Part shown: one piece after another, positions 26,360 through 36,620 of the stretch
Layout of the letters: each line of letters starts with the position of its first letter
Numbering within the stretch: position 1 is the first letter of the stretch
Assembly: GCF_019749295.1 (NCBI RefSeq)
Contig: NZ_JACWFG010000003.1
Span: 119,800 to 183,799, forward strand
Length of the DNA stretch: 64,000 bases
Direction: 5' to 3'
Origin: Neobacillus niacini
GTDB taxonomy: Bacteria; Bacillota; Bacilli; Bacillales; Cytobacillaceae
The notes under the pieces: model-generated
Seen by the model: only the letters and a program-made list of their open reading frames with translations
Databases searched by the model: none
What the model was told of the DNA's origin: nothing
Program-made: the position numbers and the translations under genes

Positions 26360-27015
26360 CACTTGTTTAATGGTATTTCTAAGACTTGTCCCAGGTAGAT
26401 TTCATCACCCTTAAGATTGTTTGCTTTTCGGATGACTTCTTCTCCAGCTTTTGAATGATAATATTTCAGAGAAATCCTATAAAGATTTTCTCCCTTTTTA
26501 ACTGTATGATAAATAACTTTATTTGAATTAGGTTTTGCCGAAACAGGTTCAGTTGAAGTGCCTGCATTTTTATCAGTGCCTTTGTCGGTGGATTCTGTAC
26601 TCTTTATCGTAGTATCTGGCAGTACAGTCTTTTGAACCTCGATCGCTTCTTCATCACTTTCCACTGTTTTCTCTTCTTCATCAGATTCTGTAGAGCTTTC
26701 TGTTTCGGACTTCTCAAAATTAATAACCTCGTAACCAGAAGAGTCCCCGGTGACCTTTTCGGTTCTATTGCTCTTTTTCCCCTCTTCTAGATAGGTATAG
26801 GCACTAAATATAACGATTGGCATTAGGATAAAAAATAATACCAATATACGAATAACCGGATATTTTACCTTTAATTTCGTTTTCTTTCTCTTTTCCCTAT
26901 GAACCTGTTCTCTAGGAGGTAATTGGTCACGAACTTCGTTTGTTTCTTCATTTATTCTTTCTATACGCTGTTTTAGCCTTTCAGCCTGGTCTCTATAAGG
27001 TTCTTCTTTATTCAT
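26359..27015 (-). CDS. ypbE: YpbE-like LysM-domain membrane protein
   Basis: A 218-residue protein with a charged cytoplasmic N-terminus, one membrane segment (about 56-75), a long Ser/Thr/Glu-rich extracellular spacer (about 80-165) and a C-terminal LysM domain (about 168-217, with HTVKKGENLYRIS). LysM should bind peptidoglycan. The ATG at 27015 has AGGAGGGG upstream. It overlaps the ypbD end by 8 bp. Same place as ypbE in B. subtilis, function unknown. Confidence 0.85.
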   Translation of the reverse strand: MNKEEPYRDQAERLKQRIERINEETNEVRDQLPPREQVHREKRKKTKLKVKYPVIRILVLFFILMPIVIFSAYTYLEEGKKSNRTEKVTGDSSGYEVINFEKSETESSTESDEEEKTVESDEEAIEVQKTVLPDTTIKSTESTDKGTDKNAGTSTEPVSAKPNSNKVIYHTVKKGENLYRISLKYYHSKAGEEVIRKANNLKGDEIYLGQVLEIPLNK

Positions 27016-27616
27016 GAAGTAGCCCCTCCTGTGCATCCTTATCGGTGGAGTGTTTATATTTAATGTATAATCCTAATAAAAAATCAATCGTAAAATGCAT
27101 TACCATTGTAAGAGCTAAATTGTTACTCCATTCATACATGAAACCTATGAAAAAACTGAGGAGAACAATATTAATAAATAAAAACCAATTAAAAAGATAT
27201 CGATAATGAATGAGTGCAAATATGAGACTTGCGAATATTAGACCAACCTTTGTTTGTATAACTCCTCGGAATAGTAATTCCTCACTTATTGCAACAAATG
27301 CTGCAATCCAAGCTATGTGAAGGATGCTCCTATTTCTGAAAATTCTCTCGTTCAAACCGCCATCATCGTAATAAGATGATGGAAGCCATTTCATCAATAG
27401 TATATCTACAATGACAACCGCAACCCCAGCAGGTACGCCAATAAGCAAAATTCTGATGTCAGAAAAATCAATAGCCCTCATAAATGAAAATTGGTCAAAC
27501 AAAATAATACCTGCAGCTACTGTAATGATAAGCAGTAAGATTTGGGTCATGTATAAATGAAAGAGCAGTTCTTTATCTGTTAATCCTTTAATTAATTCAT
27601 TATATTTATTTTTCAT
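27008..27616 (-). CDS. ypbD: CPBP-family intramembrane protease YpbD
   Basis: A 202-residue multipass protein of the CAAX-protease and bacteriocin-processing family. Motif 1 is SEELLFRG (Glu pair, about 107-114), motif 2 has HYRYLFN and motif 3 HFTIDF, giving the expected Glu/His metal-site residues. It overlaps recS by 4 bp and ypbE by 8 bp, so the four genes are translationally linked. The substrate is unknown; such proteins act at the membrane. Confidence 0.88.
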   Translation of the reverse strand: MKNKYNELIKGLTDKELLFHLYMTQILLLIITVAAGIILFDQFSFMRAIDFSDIRILLIGVPAGVAVVIVDILLMKWLPSSYYDDGGLNERIFRNRSILHIAWIAAFVAISEELLFRGVIQTKVGLIFASLIFALIHYRYLFNWFLFINIVLLSFFIGFMYEWSNNLALTMVMHFTIDFLLGLYIKYKHSTDKDAQEGLLHE

Positions 27617-29118
27617 TCACTCAACTCACTATTTAACAGCATATTAGCTAAATAATCCTTCCACATCTTTTCAGTCAAAGGAGTAGTTCGGTCACTTATA
27701 GCAGCTTGATATTGACCTAGGTTAATCCCACAAATATCGCAGCAATTCTTTACCTTTCCATTTATATCAGCTTCTTCAAAGTACTCTAGAATTAGATTTC
27801 TTCTGCATGATTTTGACTTAATCCACTTTTTCTGAAAGGTAACGCTATCTTTCTTTACTTTTAATCTTTCATTTACAAATTCCTTCAAATTCTGCTTCAA
27901 CAGCTCTTGATTGGAAGCTCCTAATGGATTTTTGATGAAATCTTGAATAATACGCCATTGTACCTCGGAAAACCCTCCGTACTCTCTTAAATATTGATTA
28001 GCCTCTAAGAAATGATGAAGCGGTATTCCAGGTGTAAACTGTGAAAACAGCCAATCAATTTGCTGTTCAGACGGGAGTTCTCCTTCTGCGAGCTGTATCG
28101 GAAGCTGCTCATCGCCAGGAGAATAAAGAAGTACCGCAAGACTAGTCTCTCCATCTCGTCCAGCTCTGCCGATTTCTTGCAGATACGATTCAATTTGCAT
28201 TGGCATATGGTAATGAATGATAAAGCGAATATTTTCCTTATTAACCCCCATACCAAAAGCACTCGTTGCACAAATAACATCTAACTGTCCGTGAATAAAT
28301 TGCTGTTGAATCAAGATCCTTTGTTCCTGGTCTAACCCGCCATGATAGGCCATAGCTCGGCTTATGCCACTCTCTGCTAATAAAGAGGCTATTTGTTCCG
28401 CAATCTTTTTACTTGAAAAATAAATGATTCCTGGTTTTTGCATTTTTCGGACAAGTTCTATCAAGCGTGATTGCTTATCATGATAATTAGGGACCTCCTC
28501 AACATAAAAAGCAATATTAGGCCGGTCAATCGTTGATTCAATCTTGTGGTAATTCTGTAAGGAAAGAGACTTGATAATATCCTCTCTTACCTTTTTGGTT
28601 GCAGTTGCTGTTAAAGCAAGAGTTAAGGGATTTCCGAGTTTTTTTCGAAAATCGCCGAGCTTAGAATATTCCGGGCGAAAATCGTAACCCCATTGCGAAA
28701 TACAATGTGCCTCATCCACTACAAATAAAGAAATAGTAAGTGCTTGCAGCCTTTTCATAATAGAAGGCAGACTTAACATTTCTGGTGAGACAAAAATATA
28801 TTTATATTTTGTTAAATTACGTAATACGTAACCTCTCTTATCCGAATCAAGAAAAGAGTTTAATGCAATTACCCGTTTTTCACCAAATTTCATTAATTGC
28901 TCCACCTGATCCTGCATAAGAGATAACAGCGGGGAAATGATTAATATCTGCCCATCAAGACAATACCCTGGAAGTTGGTAACACAATGATTTACCTGTAC
29001 CTGTTGGAAGCATGGCAAGGGTATGATTCCCTGCAAGTACAGAAGAAATCACTTCCTTTTGCCCCGCTTTAAATGTTTGATAACCAAAATATTTATATAG
29101 AAGTTTTTCTAATTCCAT
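27613..29118 (-). CDS. recS: RecQ-family DNA helicase RecS
   Basis: A 501-residue superfamily 2 helicase. Motif I is [13 protein letters not shown] (38-45 for the P-loop), the DEAH box is in [12 protein letters not shown], and motif VI is [11 protein letters not shown] zinc-binding RecQ module with four Cys is near the end (KSCRRN ... NCCDICG). The length and lack of an HRDC domain match B. subtilis RecS (ypbC), not the longer RecQ. It overlaps ypbB by 10 bp. Confidence 0.92.
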   Translation of the reverse strand: MELEKLLYKYFGYQTFKAGQKEVISSVLAGNHTLAMLPTGTGKSLCYQLPGYCLDGQILIISPLLSLMQDQVEQLMKFGEKRVIALNSFLDSDKRGYVLRNLTKYKYIFVSPEMLSLPSIMKRLQALTISLFVVDEAHCISQWGYDFRPEYSKLGDFRKKLGNPLTLALTATATKKVREDIIKSLSLQNYHKIESTIDRPNIAFYVEEVPNYHDKQSRLIELVRKMQKPGIIYFSSKKIAEQIASLLAESGISRAMAYHGGLDQEQRILIQQQFIHGQLDVICATSAFGMGVNKENIRFIIHYHMPMQIESYLQEIGRAGRDGETSLAVLLYSPGDEQLPIQLAEGELPSEQQIDWLFSQFTPGIPLHHFLEANQYLREYGGFSEVQWRIIQDFIKNPLGASNQELLKQNLKEFVNERLKVKKDSVTFQKKWIKSKSCRRNLILEYFEEADINGKVKNCCDICGINLGQYQAAISDRTTPLTEKMWKDYLANMLLNSELSE

Positions 29119-30155
29119 TGCCTATCACCATACTTTGCGAGAACGAGTCTAATTTGAAAATAGGAAGCTGTTTTTAATGTATTCCGAATTACTTTAAGCT
29201 GCCTAGTAGTTTCTTGCTTTGAGATCTCTAGTATCTTTTGTTGGACTTCTTCTTCAACATAGGGATGAATTGAAAAATCCTTTATATTTAAAGCAAATTC
29301 TACAAGATGGTCTTCAATTGTACTTAACTTTAAATTCCTAATTCCTGCTATTTCTTCTGATGTAAAGCCCTGTTTTAAAAGTACCCAGGTTTTTCGAGAA
29401 GATAGGGTCAATGAATCATTTTGTTCAAGATTTGTAAGCAGCGACGATAATACCTGGTATCGATCAGGTTGTTCTTCAACAGATTGAATCAAGCAATGGA
29501 GAATATTAATAAATGCAAGATGATATTGGTGTATATCCATGTTCAGCATGTTTGCCGTCTGCAAAGGGGTTAATCCAATTCGATTGTTCCCTGTTAATCG
29601 AAAAACAAGTACGGAAGGTTTGATATCCTTTGCCTGTTCAAGACAATCCACTAATTCCAAAAAGAGGCTTTCTCCCAGCTTCTGCTTGGGTATGGTGTTT
29701 GATTTTAAAATCTCTTTCAACCAGTTATGAACCTCAATATTCTTTTGAATTGGGATATATTTTGTTTCTTGGAATGTAAAGTTGGATGCAACTTGTACTA
29801 GCAGGGAAAGTCTTTCCCACACTAACATTGTATAAGGTTGATACCTCCACCCATTTATATAGCGGGGCTGTGGATTTTGTATTAAGTACTCTCTTCCAGC
29901 TGTTGTTAGAAGGTACCGCTGCTCTCCACAGACTTCCACCAGTTTTTTCGAGAGTATATTGTTAAATATTTCATCAAAAGATTCGCGTGTTAATGGTTCC
30001 AGGATTCGGAAGTACCTCTTAAGAGAAAACAAATGAGCATCCTGAAGTGTTTGAGATGACTTTTTTCCATTTAAAAGATGATAGATGGAATAAATTGTTC
30101 TTTCACCATTTATTTGTTTCAAACAATATAATAAAATGTTTTCAATTTCACACAT
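29109..30155 (-). CDS. ypbB: YpbB-like protein with helicase-type HTH domain
   Basis: A 348-residue protein always found before recS. The ATG at 30155 is chosen because GTGGTGG precedes it and because the N-terminus then aligns with B. subtilis YpbB (the shared [13 protein letters not shown] follows after 13 residues). The C-terminal part (about 255-310) resembles the winged-helix HTH domain that follows RecQ helicases, with [23 protein letters not shown] role as a RecS partner is inference from position and domain. Confidence 0.85.
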   Translation of the reverse strand: MCEIENILLYCLKQINGERTIYSIYHLLNGKKSSQTLQDAHLFSLKRYFRILEPLTRESFDEIFNNILSKKLVEVCGEQRYLLTTAGREYLIQNPQPRYINGWRYQPYTMLVWERLSLLVQVASNFTFQETKYIPIQKNIEVHNWLKEILKSNTIPKQKLGESLFLELVDCLEQAKDIKPSVLVFRLTGNNRIGLTPLQTANMLNMDIHQYHLAFINILHCLIQSVEEQPDRYQVLSSLLTNLEQNDSLTLSSRKTWVLLKQGFTSEEIAGIRNLKLSTIEDHLVEFALNIKDFSIHPYVEEEVQQKILEISKQETTRQLKVIRNTLKTASYFQIRLVLAKYGDRQWN

Positions 30156-30290
30156 TCCATTCCACCACTTTTTGCTCATAATCGACAAAATTACCTATTT
30201 TTCTATCCCTATTCTATCATGAAAGTAGAAATCATGTTGCTAAAAAATGTGGAAGATTAGGGAATCCAAATTCTATAGAGTATTTTTCTA

Positions 30291-30319
30291 TTGAAAAGTT
30301 ATTGATTCAGTTTTACAAT
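30291..30319 (+). promoter_or_regulatory. Sigma-A promoter of fer
   Basis: TTGAAA (30291-30296), exactly 17 bp, TACAAT (30314-30319). It lies about 70 bp before the fer start, which has a GGGAGG ribosome site. Confidence 0.75.
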
Positions 30320-30361
30320 AGGTATGAGTAATGCGTTTCCATTTTTATATGGATGTAGTAA

Positions 30362-30637
<276 letters not shown>

Positions 30638-30671
30638 TATTTTGTCGTTGAAATATTGTTAAGCTGCTACC

Positions 30672-30700
30672 CCCGCCATATGATGGCGGGTTTTTTATTT
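30672..30700 (+). terminator. Intrinsic terminator of fer
   Basis: Perfect eight-base stem CCCGCCAT / ATGGCGGG with a three-base loop and TTTTTTATTT. Confidence 0.95.
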
Positions 30701-30750
30701 TTGGGATCTGTTGTTATTCATTGTTGTTTTTCGTGCAGGGGTAAGAATTC

Positions 30751-30937
30751 ATAGGCGGAGAATTTCCGGCTATTGTTTATAGAGGAACCTTTAGAAGCAG
30801 TTATTAGCGGAGATATTCCGCTTAATTGCTTTAAATAAGACAAATTACAAGGATTTGGATACAATAAGTGGAAAAACTCCGCCTATTATTAAGGAAATAT
30901 GGGTATTTCCCAATTTAAACGGAAATTCTCCGCTTAT
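30751..30937. repeat. Cluster of four palindromic GCGGA/TCCGC units
   Basis: The gene-free stretch between fer and ribU (about 30700-30997) holds four short imperfect palindromes: 30751-30773, 30804-30825, 30863-30887 and 30915-30937. Each has a GCGGA-like half, four to six AT-rich bases and a TCCGC-like half, with TTA/TAA or ATA/TAT flanks. Spacing is irregular (about 40-60 bp). The unit at 30804 is the cleanest (AGCGGA, five bases, TCCGCT). They look like degenerate copies of one dispersed repeat. No ORF is seen here. Confidence 0.7.
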
Positions 30938-30996
30938 GTTCCAAACACAGTGAAAACAACATTAAGTTTTAACAGAGCCTATTTTTTAAGGCGCGT

Positions 30997-31030
30997 AAAA
31001 AAAGAAACCTGGAACTCAGGTTTCTTTTTT
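30997..31030 (-). terminator. Intrinsic terminator of ribU
   Basis: Fourteen-base stem (AAAAAAGAAACCTG arm) with a five-base loop GAACT, followed on the minus strand by seven T. It lies five bases below the ribU stop. Confidence 0.95.
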
Positions 31031-31035
31031 GACTA

Positions 31036-31605
31036 TTAAGCACTTTTTACAATGGATATTTTATTAATCCATGACTGTAATCTAATAAATAACAGCATGA
31101 ATATGGAAGACATGATTATGCCCTTAATGATATTGAAAGGCAGTATAGCCGGTACCACTAAATTACGCATATCAGGAAACTTCAACAGTGAGGTGTAAGC
31201 CGGTAAAATAAATAAGTAATTTAAAATACTCATCATTACGGCCATAATAAGGGTTCCTGCAATTAATGCAAGCGTCATCCCTTTTCTAGTTCTCATTTTG
31301 TTGTAAACGTAATAAGCAGGCAATACAAACAGAATACCAGCTAGGAAATTAGCAATATGGCCAACTGGAATTCCCGTAGCACTTCCAGTTGCAAGATAAT
31401 TGAGTGCGTTCTTGAAAAACTCAACCAATATTCCTGCGACAGGTCCAAAAATTAATGCAGCGACTAATGCTGGGATATCGCTGAAATCAATAAATAAGAA
31501 ATTTGGAAATGGCGGGAGCGGGAAATTTATCAGCATTAAAAGATATGCGATACTGCTCAGCATTCCAATTGATACAATTGCTTTGACACTCATTTTTTTC
31601 TTCAT
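31036..31605 (-). CDS. ribU: Riboflavin ECF transporter S component RibU
   Basis: Substrate-binding membrane subunit that takes up riboflavin with the shared EcfA/A'/T module. It has 189 residues and about six membrane segments, near the 190 of B. subtilis RibU (FmnP). The ATG at 31605 has AAGGAG eight bases upstream; nine codons of open frame before it are not used. The FSDIPALVAALIFGPVAG segment is typical of S components. Controlled by the FMN riboswitch and terminator at 31672-31897. Confidence 0.95.
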   Translation of the reverse strand: MKKKMSVKAIVSIGMLSSIAYLLMLINFPLPPFPNFLFIDFSDIPALVAALIFGPVAGILVEFFKNALNYLATGSATGIPVGHIANFLAGILFVLPAYYVYNKMRTRKGMTLALIAGTLIMAVMMSILNYLFILPAYTSLLKFPDMRNLVVPAILPFNIIKGIIMSSIFMLLFIRLQSWINKISIVKSA

Positions 31606-31671
31606 TTTCCTCTCTCCTTGTTGATCCATCAAGTTAGGAAGAGAGGTTCAGCAGCTTTTAAGATGTCCTAG

Positions 31672-31705
31672 TAAAATAAAAAACCTCAAGAAAATAATCT
31701 TGAGG
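31672..31705 (-). terminator. Riboswitch-controlled terminator before ribU
   Basis: Perfect seven-base stem CCTCAAG / CTTGAGG with an eight-base loop, followed on the minus strand by TTTTTTATTTT. It lies between the FMN aptamer and the ribU start, about 70 bp above the gene, and is the expected expression platform. A second inverted repeat, ACGTTCAA / TTGAACGT (31731-31738 and 31753-31760), lies between aptamer and terminator and may belong to the alternative fold. Confidence 0.88.
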
Positions 31706-31770
31706 GAGTTTATGAAGGCACACTTAATAAACGTTCAATAAACCAGCATTTTTTGAACGTCGCAGAACCT

Positions 31771-31897
31771 CCATCTTCTCCCATCCAGACTATACTGTCG
31801 GCTTTGGAATCACACCAAATCCTGCCATAAAGGCTCGCGGGCTCAAGAGTTTTACTCTAATACCGCCGATCGGGAATTTCACCCTGCCCCGAAGATA
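31771..31897 (-). ncRNA. FMN riboswitch (RFN element)
   Basis: The minus strand carries the conserved RFN core: TATCTTCGGGGCAGGGTG at the 5' side, AAATTCCCGA then CGGCGGT, the internal AGCCCGCGAGC, the GGATTTGGTG and CCGACAGT junctions, and the closing GGATGGGAGAAGATG. The closing arms CTTCG... and ...GAAG pair as P1. It is an aptamer for FMN that turns off ribU when flavin is sufficient through the terminator at 31672-31705. Identification is by conserved sequence and position. Confidence 0.97.
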
Positions 31898-31920
31898 GAT
31901 CGATATTTAATTTCTATTTT

Positions 31921-31949
31921 ATTATACTAGTAAAAAAAAGGTTTGAAAA
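31921..31949 (-). promoter_or_regulatory. Promoter of the FMN riboswitch-ribU unit
   Basis: On the minus strand TTTTCA (31944-31949), 17 bp, TATAAT (31921-31926). The -10 is perfect and transcription would begin just before the aptamer. Confidence 0.65.
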
Positions 31950-31950
31950 G

Positions 31951-31979
31951 AAAAAAAACTAACCGAATGTGACGGTTAG
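31951..31979 (-). terminator. Intrinsic terminator of the M23 peptidase gene
   Basis: Seven-base stem CTAACCG / CGGTTAG with a seven-base loop, then eight T on the minus strand. Confidence 0.9.
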
Positions 31980-31987
31980 CGAAACTA

Positions 31988-32710
31988 CTACTGTTGTATG
32001 ACTAAGACTTGTTCAGGTATTATTAGGTCTGTTTTAAGCTGATTGACTTCTTTTAATTGTATAACTGAGAGATTGCTTTTCTTTGCGATGGAGGATAGGG
32101 TATCTCCTGCCTGCACAATATAACGTACCTTATCACCTTTAATATTCGTACTAGCTGCAAGACTCTCAGTACTGCCTGTCTTTCCACCCATTACGGTTGA
32201 ACCGACCTCAGTATAACCAAGCAGCATTTCAGGATCGATTGCATTTTTCTTATCAAATGTCCATGCTATTTGATGACTCTCAAAGTGTAGATGAACACCT
32301 GTTGATTCACCTGTCCTCCCCATCGTCCCAATTCTGTCGCCCTGATTTATTTCCTGTCCAGCTTGTACAAGTCGATTATTTAAGTGGGCATATACTGTAA
32401 CATAGTTACTTGGGTGCTTAATAAATATCACATTCCCATATGTCTGTGAATAATAAGATTTATCCACTACCCCTTTCTCCACAGCTATAATAGGAGAATT
32501 TAATCTGCCCGCTATATCAATTCCCTTATGTGTTCCATGTCTTGTTCCATATGTATCGGATATGACACCATCTGCAGGCCATATCCACCCTTCTTTAATC
32601 TCTCTTGATTCCTGCATACTCGCTTCAGTCTGCTTGCCGCCTAAAAACAATAAGCTGACACAAAGCGCCATAATTGCGGCAATTAAAAGCCGCCTTATGT
32701 AGTCTCGCAT
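31988..32710 (-). CDS. Secreted M23 peptidase with C-terminal LysM
   Basis: A 240-residue cell-wall hydrolase. The N-terminus has a membrane or signal segment (about 8-25), then an M23 domain (about 45-150) with the zinc residues intact: GTHKGIDIAG (His and Asp) and HLHFE (HxH). A LysM domain closes the protein (about 195-240, YIVQAGDTLSSIAKK). The ATG at 32710 gives a clean signal segment and has AAGGAGG 11 bases upstream; two upstream ATGs are possible. LysM after M23 is the less common order. Substrate inferred to be peptidoglycan cross-links. Confidence 0.82.
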   Translation of the reverse strand: MRDYIRRLLIAAIMALCVSLLFLGGKQTEASMQESREIKEGWIWPADGVISDTYGTRHGTHKGIDIAGRLNSPIIAVEKGVVDKSYYSQTYGNVIFIKHPSNYVTVYAHLNNRLVQAGQEINQGDRIGTMGRTGESTGVHLHFESHQIAWTFDKKNAIDPEMLLGYTEVGSTVMGGKTGSTESLAASTNIKGDKVRYIVQAGDTLSSIAKKSNLSVIQLKEVNQLKTDLIIPEQVLVIQQ

Positions 32711-32883
32711 TTGATTTTTTTCCTCCTTAATCATGTCCTCTCTACCAAACACCATATGTTCAGCAGTTATTGTTTAGAACATCGAGTTGGTCAGAGCGGT
32801 TAAGCATACTTGTTATAATTTGGAGAGAAATGGTTTTTTATTCATATTATCTAGAAAAGTGTAAGTCGCATTTAAGTAAACAT

Positions 32884-32916
32884 AGAAAAGACTAACCTTG
32901 TACAGGTTAATCTTTT
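32884..32916 (-). terminator. Intrinsic terminator of sigX-rsiX
   Basis: Stem of about 13 pairs (AAAAGACTAACCT arm, one G-T pair) with a five-base loop and a T-rich end on the minus strand, 11 bases below the rsiX stop. Confidence 0.85.
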
Positions 32917-32926
32917 TCAACTTATA

Positions 32927-34105
32927 TTATTGGATTGGGCGATGATTAGGTGCTAATGGTACTTTCATTTCCTTTGTTAAATCAAACGGTCCTAGAAAAT
33001 TAATTGGTGCGTTTAATACTGTTATTGTCTCGATTCCAAATTCCTTTGCTGTTAATAAAATTGCTTCGTAAGAATAAACCGCTGCTTGGTTATTCTCCAT
33101 TGTAGTGTTTTCATCCATAGTGATGATTAATTTATTATCTTCAATTGTAAATTCCTTAAGAGGGAAGCCAGGAACGAGTGAAGCAGCTAACCCCTGCTGT
33201 TGATCGGATTTCATCGCTTCAAATGCAGCATTAATATCAAGATAGGTCTCAGTTGAAGGAACCAGATAGGCGGTATCTAATCCATCAGGGGTATATAAGA
33301 AATAGGCATGTTTTCCTTCAGGATTAACCTCTATTTCTTCAATTACCCCATAGTTCCCAAGCTCTATTCCCGGCTGTCCGTTGGTAGTGAATACTATTTT
33401 ATTCACCTGACTATTCGCAGCAATGTTTTTCTTTAATGAATCAATAAACATTGTTTCAGACGCAGAACCTTGCCCGTATTTATGATCATTAGGCACGTCA
33501 ACAATAACTGTGTTATTATCCAATTCCAACTTAGCATTTATAGGATAATAGTCAGTTAATCCCCATTCCTCTTCATTTAAAAGTTCCATCGATTCAGTAA
33601 AGTTCGTTAACCAATCCTTATTATTATCTGGAGTAACGAGAATAGAAACAGGAACGAGAATTTGTATTTGCGAATCAGGAATCCAATAAGTAAATACTGT
33701 CCCCGCGGCTGTGTCTTCTTCATATACAGCAGTTTTATTGCTAGGTGTCATCGACATTTTAGGCTCTGCATCTGATATACCAATCTCATTTTGTTCCGAG
33801 TCATCTTGTTTCCTCAAATCAGAAGAGTTATCCTCAGAAATACTTATTTTTTCCTCACTTGACGATTCTTCCTGTTTTGCGCTATCCAAAGAATATTGTG
33901 TTCCATCAAATAGTTTAGGAACTAATAAGAAAAAAAGGAATAAGGCGGCGGCTGCTGCTAATCCAGGAATAATCCATGCTGGCCTTTTTCTCTTTTTTAA
34001 GGAAATGTTTTGGTATATGTCACGAGGATTGCGATGGTCTTGTATTCTAGGCATTTCTCTTAGTAATTCTTCGAGCTGTTTATCGCTCCACTCTGACTTC
34101 TTCAC
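32927..34105 (-). CDS. rsiX: Anti-sigma-X factor RsiX
   Basis: A 392-residue single-pass membrane protein that holds sigma-X inactive. The cytoplasmic N-terminus (1-45) carries the sigma-binding part, the membrane segment is at about 46-65, a Ser/Glu-rich stretch follows, and the extracellular part has two GerMN-like domains (about 165-270 and 285-375). It is somewhat longer than the 368 residues of B. subtilis. It overlaps sigX by 26 bp, as expected for a co-translated sigma and anti-sigma pair. Confidence 0.93.
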   Translation of the reverse strand: MKKSEWSDKQLEELLREMPRIQDHRNPRDIYQNISLKKRKRPAWIIPGLAAAAALFLFFLLVPKLFDGTQYSLDSAKQEESSSEEKISISEDNSSDLRKQDDSEQNEIGISDAEPKMSMTPSNKTAVYEEDTAAGTVFTYWIPDSQIQILVPVSILVTPDNNKDWLTNFTESMELLNEEEWGLTDYYPINAKLELDNNTVIVDVPNDHKYGQGSASETMFIDSLKKNIAANSQVNKIVFTTNGQPGIELGNYGVIEEIEVNPEGKHAYFLYTPDGLDTAYLVPSTETYLDINAAFEAMKSDQQQGLAASLVPGFPLKEFTIEDNKLIITMDENTTMENNQAAVYSYEAILLTAKEFGIETITVLNAPINFLGPFDLTKEMKVPLAPNHRPIQ

Positions 34106-34631
34106 TCTCTATTCCCTCCTTTTCATTAAATAATTCCATGTACTTCTTCAATACCTTCAATGCACGATGTTGAGTTGTTTTTACTTTGCTTTCCGTCCAA
34201 CCTAGTGCTTGTGCAGTTTCAGTTATAGATAAATCGTTTAAAAAACGCAAAATGACAACTGAGCGTTGATCGACAGTACAGTGATCCAGACATTGATAAA
34301 TCCATTTGATTTCTTCTTTTTGGATGGTAATTTCTTCTGGAATCGGATGCTCATCCTTTACTTGGCTCGAAGACCAATCAAATTTTTCAAGGAGTCTTCC
34401 TTTCCATCCTTTTTGCTTACGAAATGAATCAATGGCAACATTTCGCGCAATAGAAAATAACCAGGTTTTTTCACTGCTTTTTCCTTCAAAGCGATGATGA
34501 GACTTAAACACCCTGATATATACTTCTTGAACTAGATCCTCAGCCTGTTCTTTATTTCTAACCATATAAAAAAGAAATTGAAAAACATCATGATGATATT
34601 TTTGGTAGAGTTCTTCGAAAACGGAGTCCAT
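34080..34631 (-). CDS. sigX: ECF sigma factor SigX
   Basis: Extracytoplasmic-function sigma factor that in B. subtilis controls cell-envelope genes such as dlt and pssA. It has 183 residues with region 2 (AEDLVQEVYIRVF and KTWLFSIARNVAIDSFRKQKG) and region 4 (QRSVVILRFLNDLSITETAQALGWTESKVKTTQHRALK). It lies below resE with its own promoter, which carries the sigma-X signature, so it is autoregulated. The order res-sigX-rsiX is that of B. subtilis. Confidence 0.96.
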   Translation of the reverse strand: MDSVFEELYQKYHHDVFQFLFYMVRNKEQAEDLVQEVYIRVFKSHHRFEGKSSEKTWLFSIARNVAIDSFRKQKGWKGRLLEKFDWSSSQVKDEHPIPEEITIQKEEIKWIYQCLDHCTVDQRSVVILRFLNDLSITETAQALGWTESKVKTTQHRALKVLKKYMELFNEKEGIESEEVRVER

Positions 34632-34658
34632 CCATTCCCCTCCCCGTTCATAGAATTA

Positions 34659-34685
34659 GTCGATACTTATGTACAAAAAGTTTCA
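34659..34685 (-). promoter_or_regulatory. Sigma-X autoregulatory promoter
   Basis: On the minus strand TGAAAC (34680-34685), exactly 17 bp, CGAC (34659-34662). The sigma-X consensus is TGTAAC-N17-CGAC, so only one base differs. It lies about 30 bp before sigX. Confidence 0.85.
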
Positions 34686-34723
34686 CATTTTAAATATAGA
34701 CTTTTTATTATTAAAAGTGAAGG

Positions 34724-34756
34724 CAAAACAAAAAACTCACCCTTTTAGATGAGTTT
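34724..34756 (-). terminator. Intrinsic terminator of resDE
   Basis: Seven-base stem AAACTCA / TGAGTTT with a ten-base loop; TTTGTTTTG follows on the minus strand. It separates resE from sigX. Confidence 0.8.
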
Positions 34757-34814
34757 ATCGTTATTTAAAGGTCTCCTGCTCCAGGTGCCTCAACTCTTAA
34801 TTGTTCCTCGTGAA

Positions 34815-36620
34815 TCAAGAGAAATCGCCATTTTTTTCTTTTTTTCGTGGAAGCAAGAAGGTAAATGTCGTTCCTTGTCCAATTTTACTTTGTACAGATA
34901 TATGACCATGATGGGCATCTATGATGTTTTTAACAATAGCTAGTCCTAATCCAGTACCGGCTCTGCCTCTAGTTCTTGCTTTATCTGCTTTATAAAAACG
35001 TTCAAACACGAATGGCAAATCTTCCTCTGGAATACCAGATCCAGAATCAGAAACTTCTACTTTAATACCGAAATCATCATCTCTAACACGCAGCTTAACT
35101 GAACCGCCTTGTGGCGTGTGTCTGATAGCATTATCAATTAAATTAGTTAACACTTGTTCGATGCGGTCTGGATCAAATAATATGCTGGGAATATTATTAT
35201 CTAATTCAGCACTAAGTTGTATCTCATTGTCTTTTGCCAGACCTTGAAACTTGTATACTATTCTATTCATAAAAGCAGGCAGACTCACTTCATCATAGCT
35301 TAATTGAATATGCCCAGCTTCCATTCTTGCTAGATCAAGTAATTCATTTACAAGCCGGCCCATTCTTAATGATTCATCATAGATAACCTTTGCCATTTCC
35401 TTTTTCTCTTCCTGAGATTCAGCGATATCATCAACAATGGCTTCACTATAACCCTGTAACATGGAAATCGGTGTTCTAAGTTCATGAGAAACATTTGCAA
35501 TAAAGTCTTTCCTCATTTTTTCTAATACCCGTTCTTCTGTCATATCTCGAAGTACCGCAACTGCTCCTCGAATAAATCGGTTGCTGTATAGTGGACTAAC
35601 CAATATTACCCAGTGACGGCCTTGAAGAGAAATTTCCCCCACCTGCTCTGTTTCTGTGTTCACAGCTAGTTGAAAAAGCTCCATTACTTGAGTTGGAATT
35701 TCTTCGGAAGGAGAGCCAGCACCACCTTTTTCATAGTACCAATATTGTAAAAATCGGTCAGCTGGTGGATTGCTAATTAAAATCGTACCATCTCTGTTAA
35801 AGGTAATAACACCATCCGCCATACTACTCAAGATACTCGAGAGCTGTTCTTTTTCCTGACTCAGGGCATTCATATTGAACTTTAATTGTCGGCCCATCTG
35901 GTTAAATGCCGTGGCAAGTTCCCCAATTTCATCGTGAGTTAGAATAGGTACTTTTGTATCAAATTTCCCTCTTGCCACTTCAAACGCTGCCTCTCTCATT
36001 TTCCTTAACGGGGCAGTTATCCTCGTTGATAAAAAGAAGGCAAATATAGTTGTTAGGATAATAGCGACACCTGCAACAAGTAATATAAAATTAGTTGTTG
36101 AACGTGTAGTTTCTTGAATTATCTCCAAAGATTGATAGATAAATACTGCGCCATTTTGCCCATTATCAACGTGCAGCGGAACACCGATTATCGAGAACTT
36201 CGCAATATCCTTATTTGAATTATCAGTTGAAAGCTTTGAAACCTTTTCAACAATAATGTCATCCTCAAAGACTTTTGACAATTCAACATCATTACGTATA
36301 TCTGAAACCGATAATTTCACTGATTTCTCAGAGCCGGGAGAGTAATAAACCTCTTTGTCATTTTTAATTATGACTACTTTGGTGAAGTCATCTATTATTT
36401 CCCAAGAGATTTCTAATCCTAAGGAAAATTGCTCATCCGGATGAGTTTCCAACACATTCGCTATTTTCTCAGCTTGATGAGTTAAGTTATTTTTGGTTTC
36501 CGTAATTTTATTATTCTCAAAAAATTCAAGGAGCATTACCGTTAAAATGAAAAGTATAAAGGCAACCAAAAATATGATGGTAAACCAAAGCTTACCAACT
36601 ACACTGCGTAAGAAGGTCAT
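34815..36620 (-). CDS. resE: Sensor histidine kinase ResE
   Basis: Membrane kinase that phosphorylates ResD in response to oxygen limitation and nitric oxide in B. subtilis. It has 601 residues: membrane segments at about 11-33 and 175-200 around an extracellular domain, a HAMP linker (about 200-252), a PAS domain (about 255-365), the HisKA box VSHELRTP near 375-382, and an ATPase domain with N, G1 ([10 protein letters not shown]) and G2 (GTGLGLAIV) boxes. Its start overlaps the resD stop by 4 bp. Confidence 0.96.
   Translation of the reverse strand: MTFLRSVVGKLWFTIIFLVAFILFILTVMLLEFFENNKITETKNNLTHQAEKIANVLETHPDEQFSLGLEISWEIIDDFTKVVIIKNDKEVYYSPGSEKSVKLSVSDIRNDVELSKVFEDDIIVEKVSKLSTDNSNKDIAKFSIIGVPLHVDNGQNGAVFIYQSLEIIQETTRSTTNFILLVAGVAIILTTIFAFFLSTRITAPLRKMREAAFEVARGKFDTKVPILTHDEIGELATAFNQMGRQLKFNMNALSQEKEQLSSILSSMADGVITFNRDGTILISNPPADRFLQYWYYEKGGAGSPSEEIPTQVMELFQLAVNTETEQVGEISLQGRHWVILVSPLYSNRFIRGAVAVLRDMTEERVLEKMRKDFIANVSHELRTPISMLQGYSEAIVDDIAESQEEKKEMAKVIYDESLRMGRLVNELLDLARMEAGHIQLSYDEVSLPAFMNRIVYKFQGLAKDNEIQLSAELDNNIPSILFDPDRIEQVLTNLIDNAIRHTPQGGSVKLRVRDDDFGIKVEVSDSGSGIPEEDLPFVFERFYKADKARTRGRAGTGLGLAIVKNIIDAHHGHISVQSKIGQGTTFTFLLPRKKEKNGDFS

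Noticed and set aside
30751..30937. CRISPR array
   Set aside because: The units are short imperfect palindromes with irregular spacing and no identical direct repeats or cas genes.
33711..34133. 140-codon open frame on the plus strand opposite rsiX/sigX
   Set aside because: Antisense of the Ser/Glu-rich part of rsiX, without a ribosome site.
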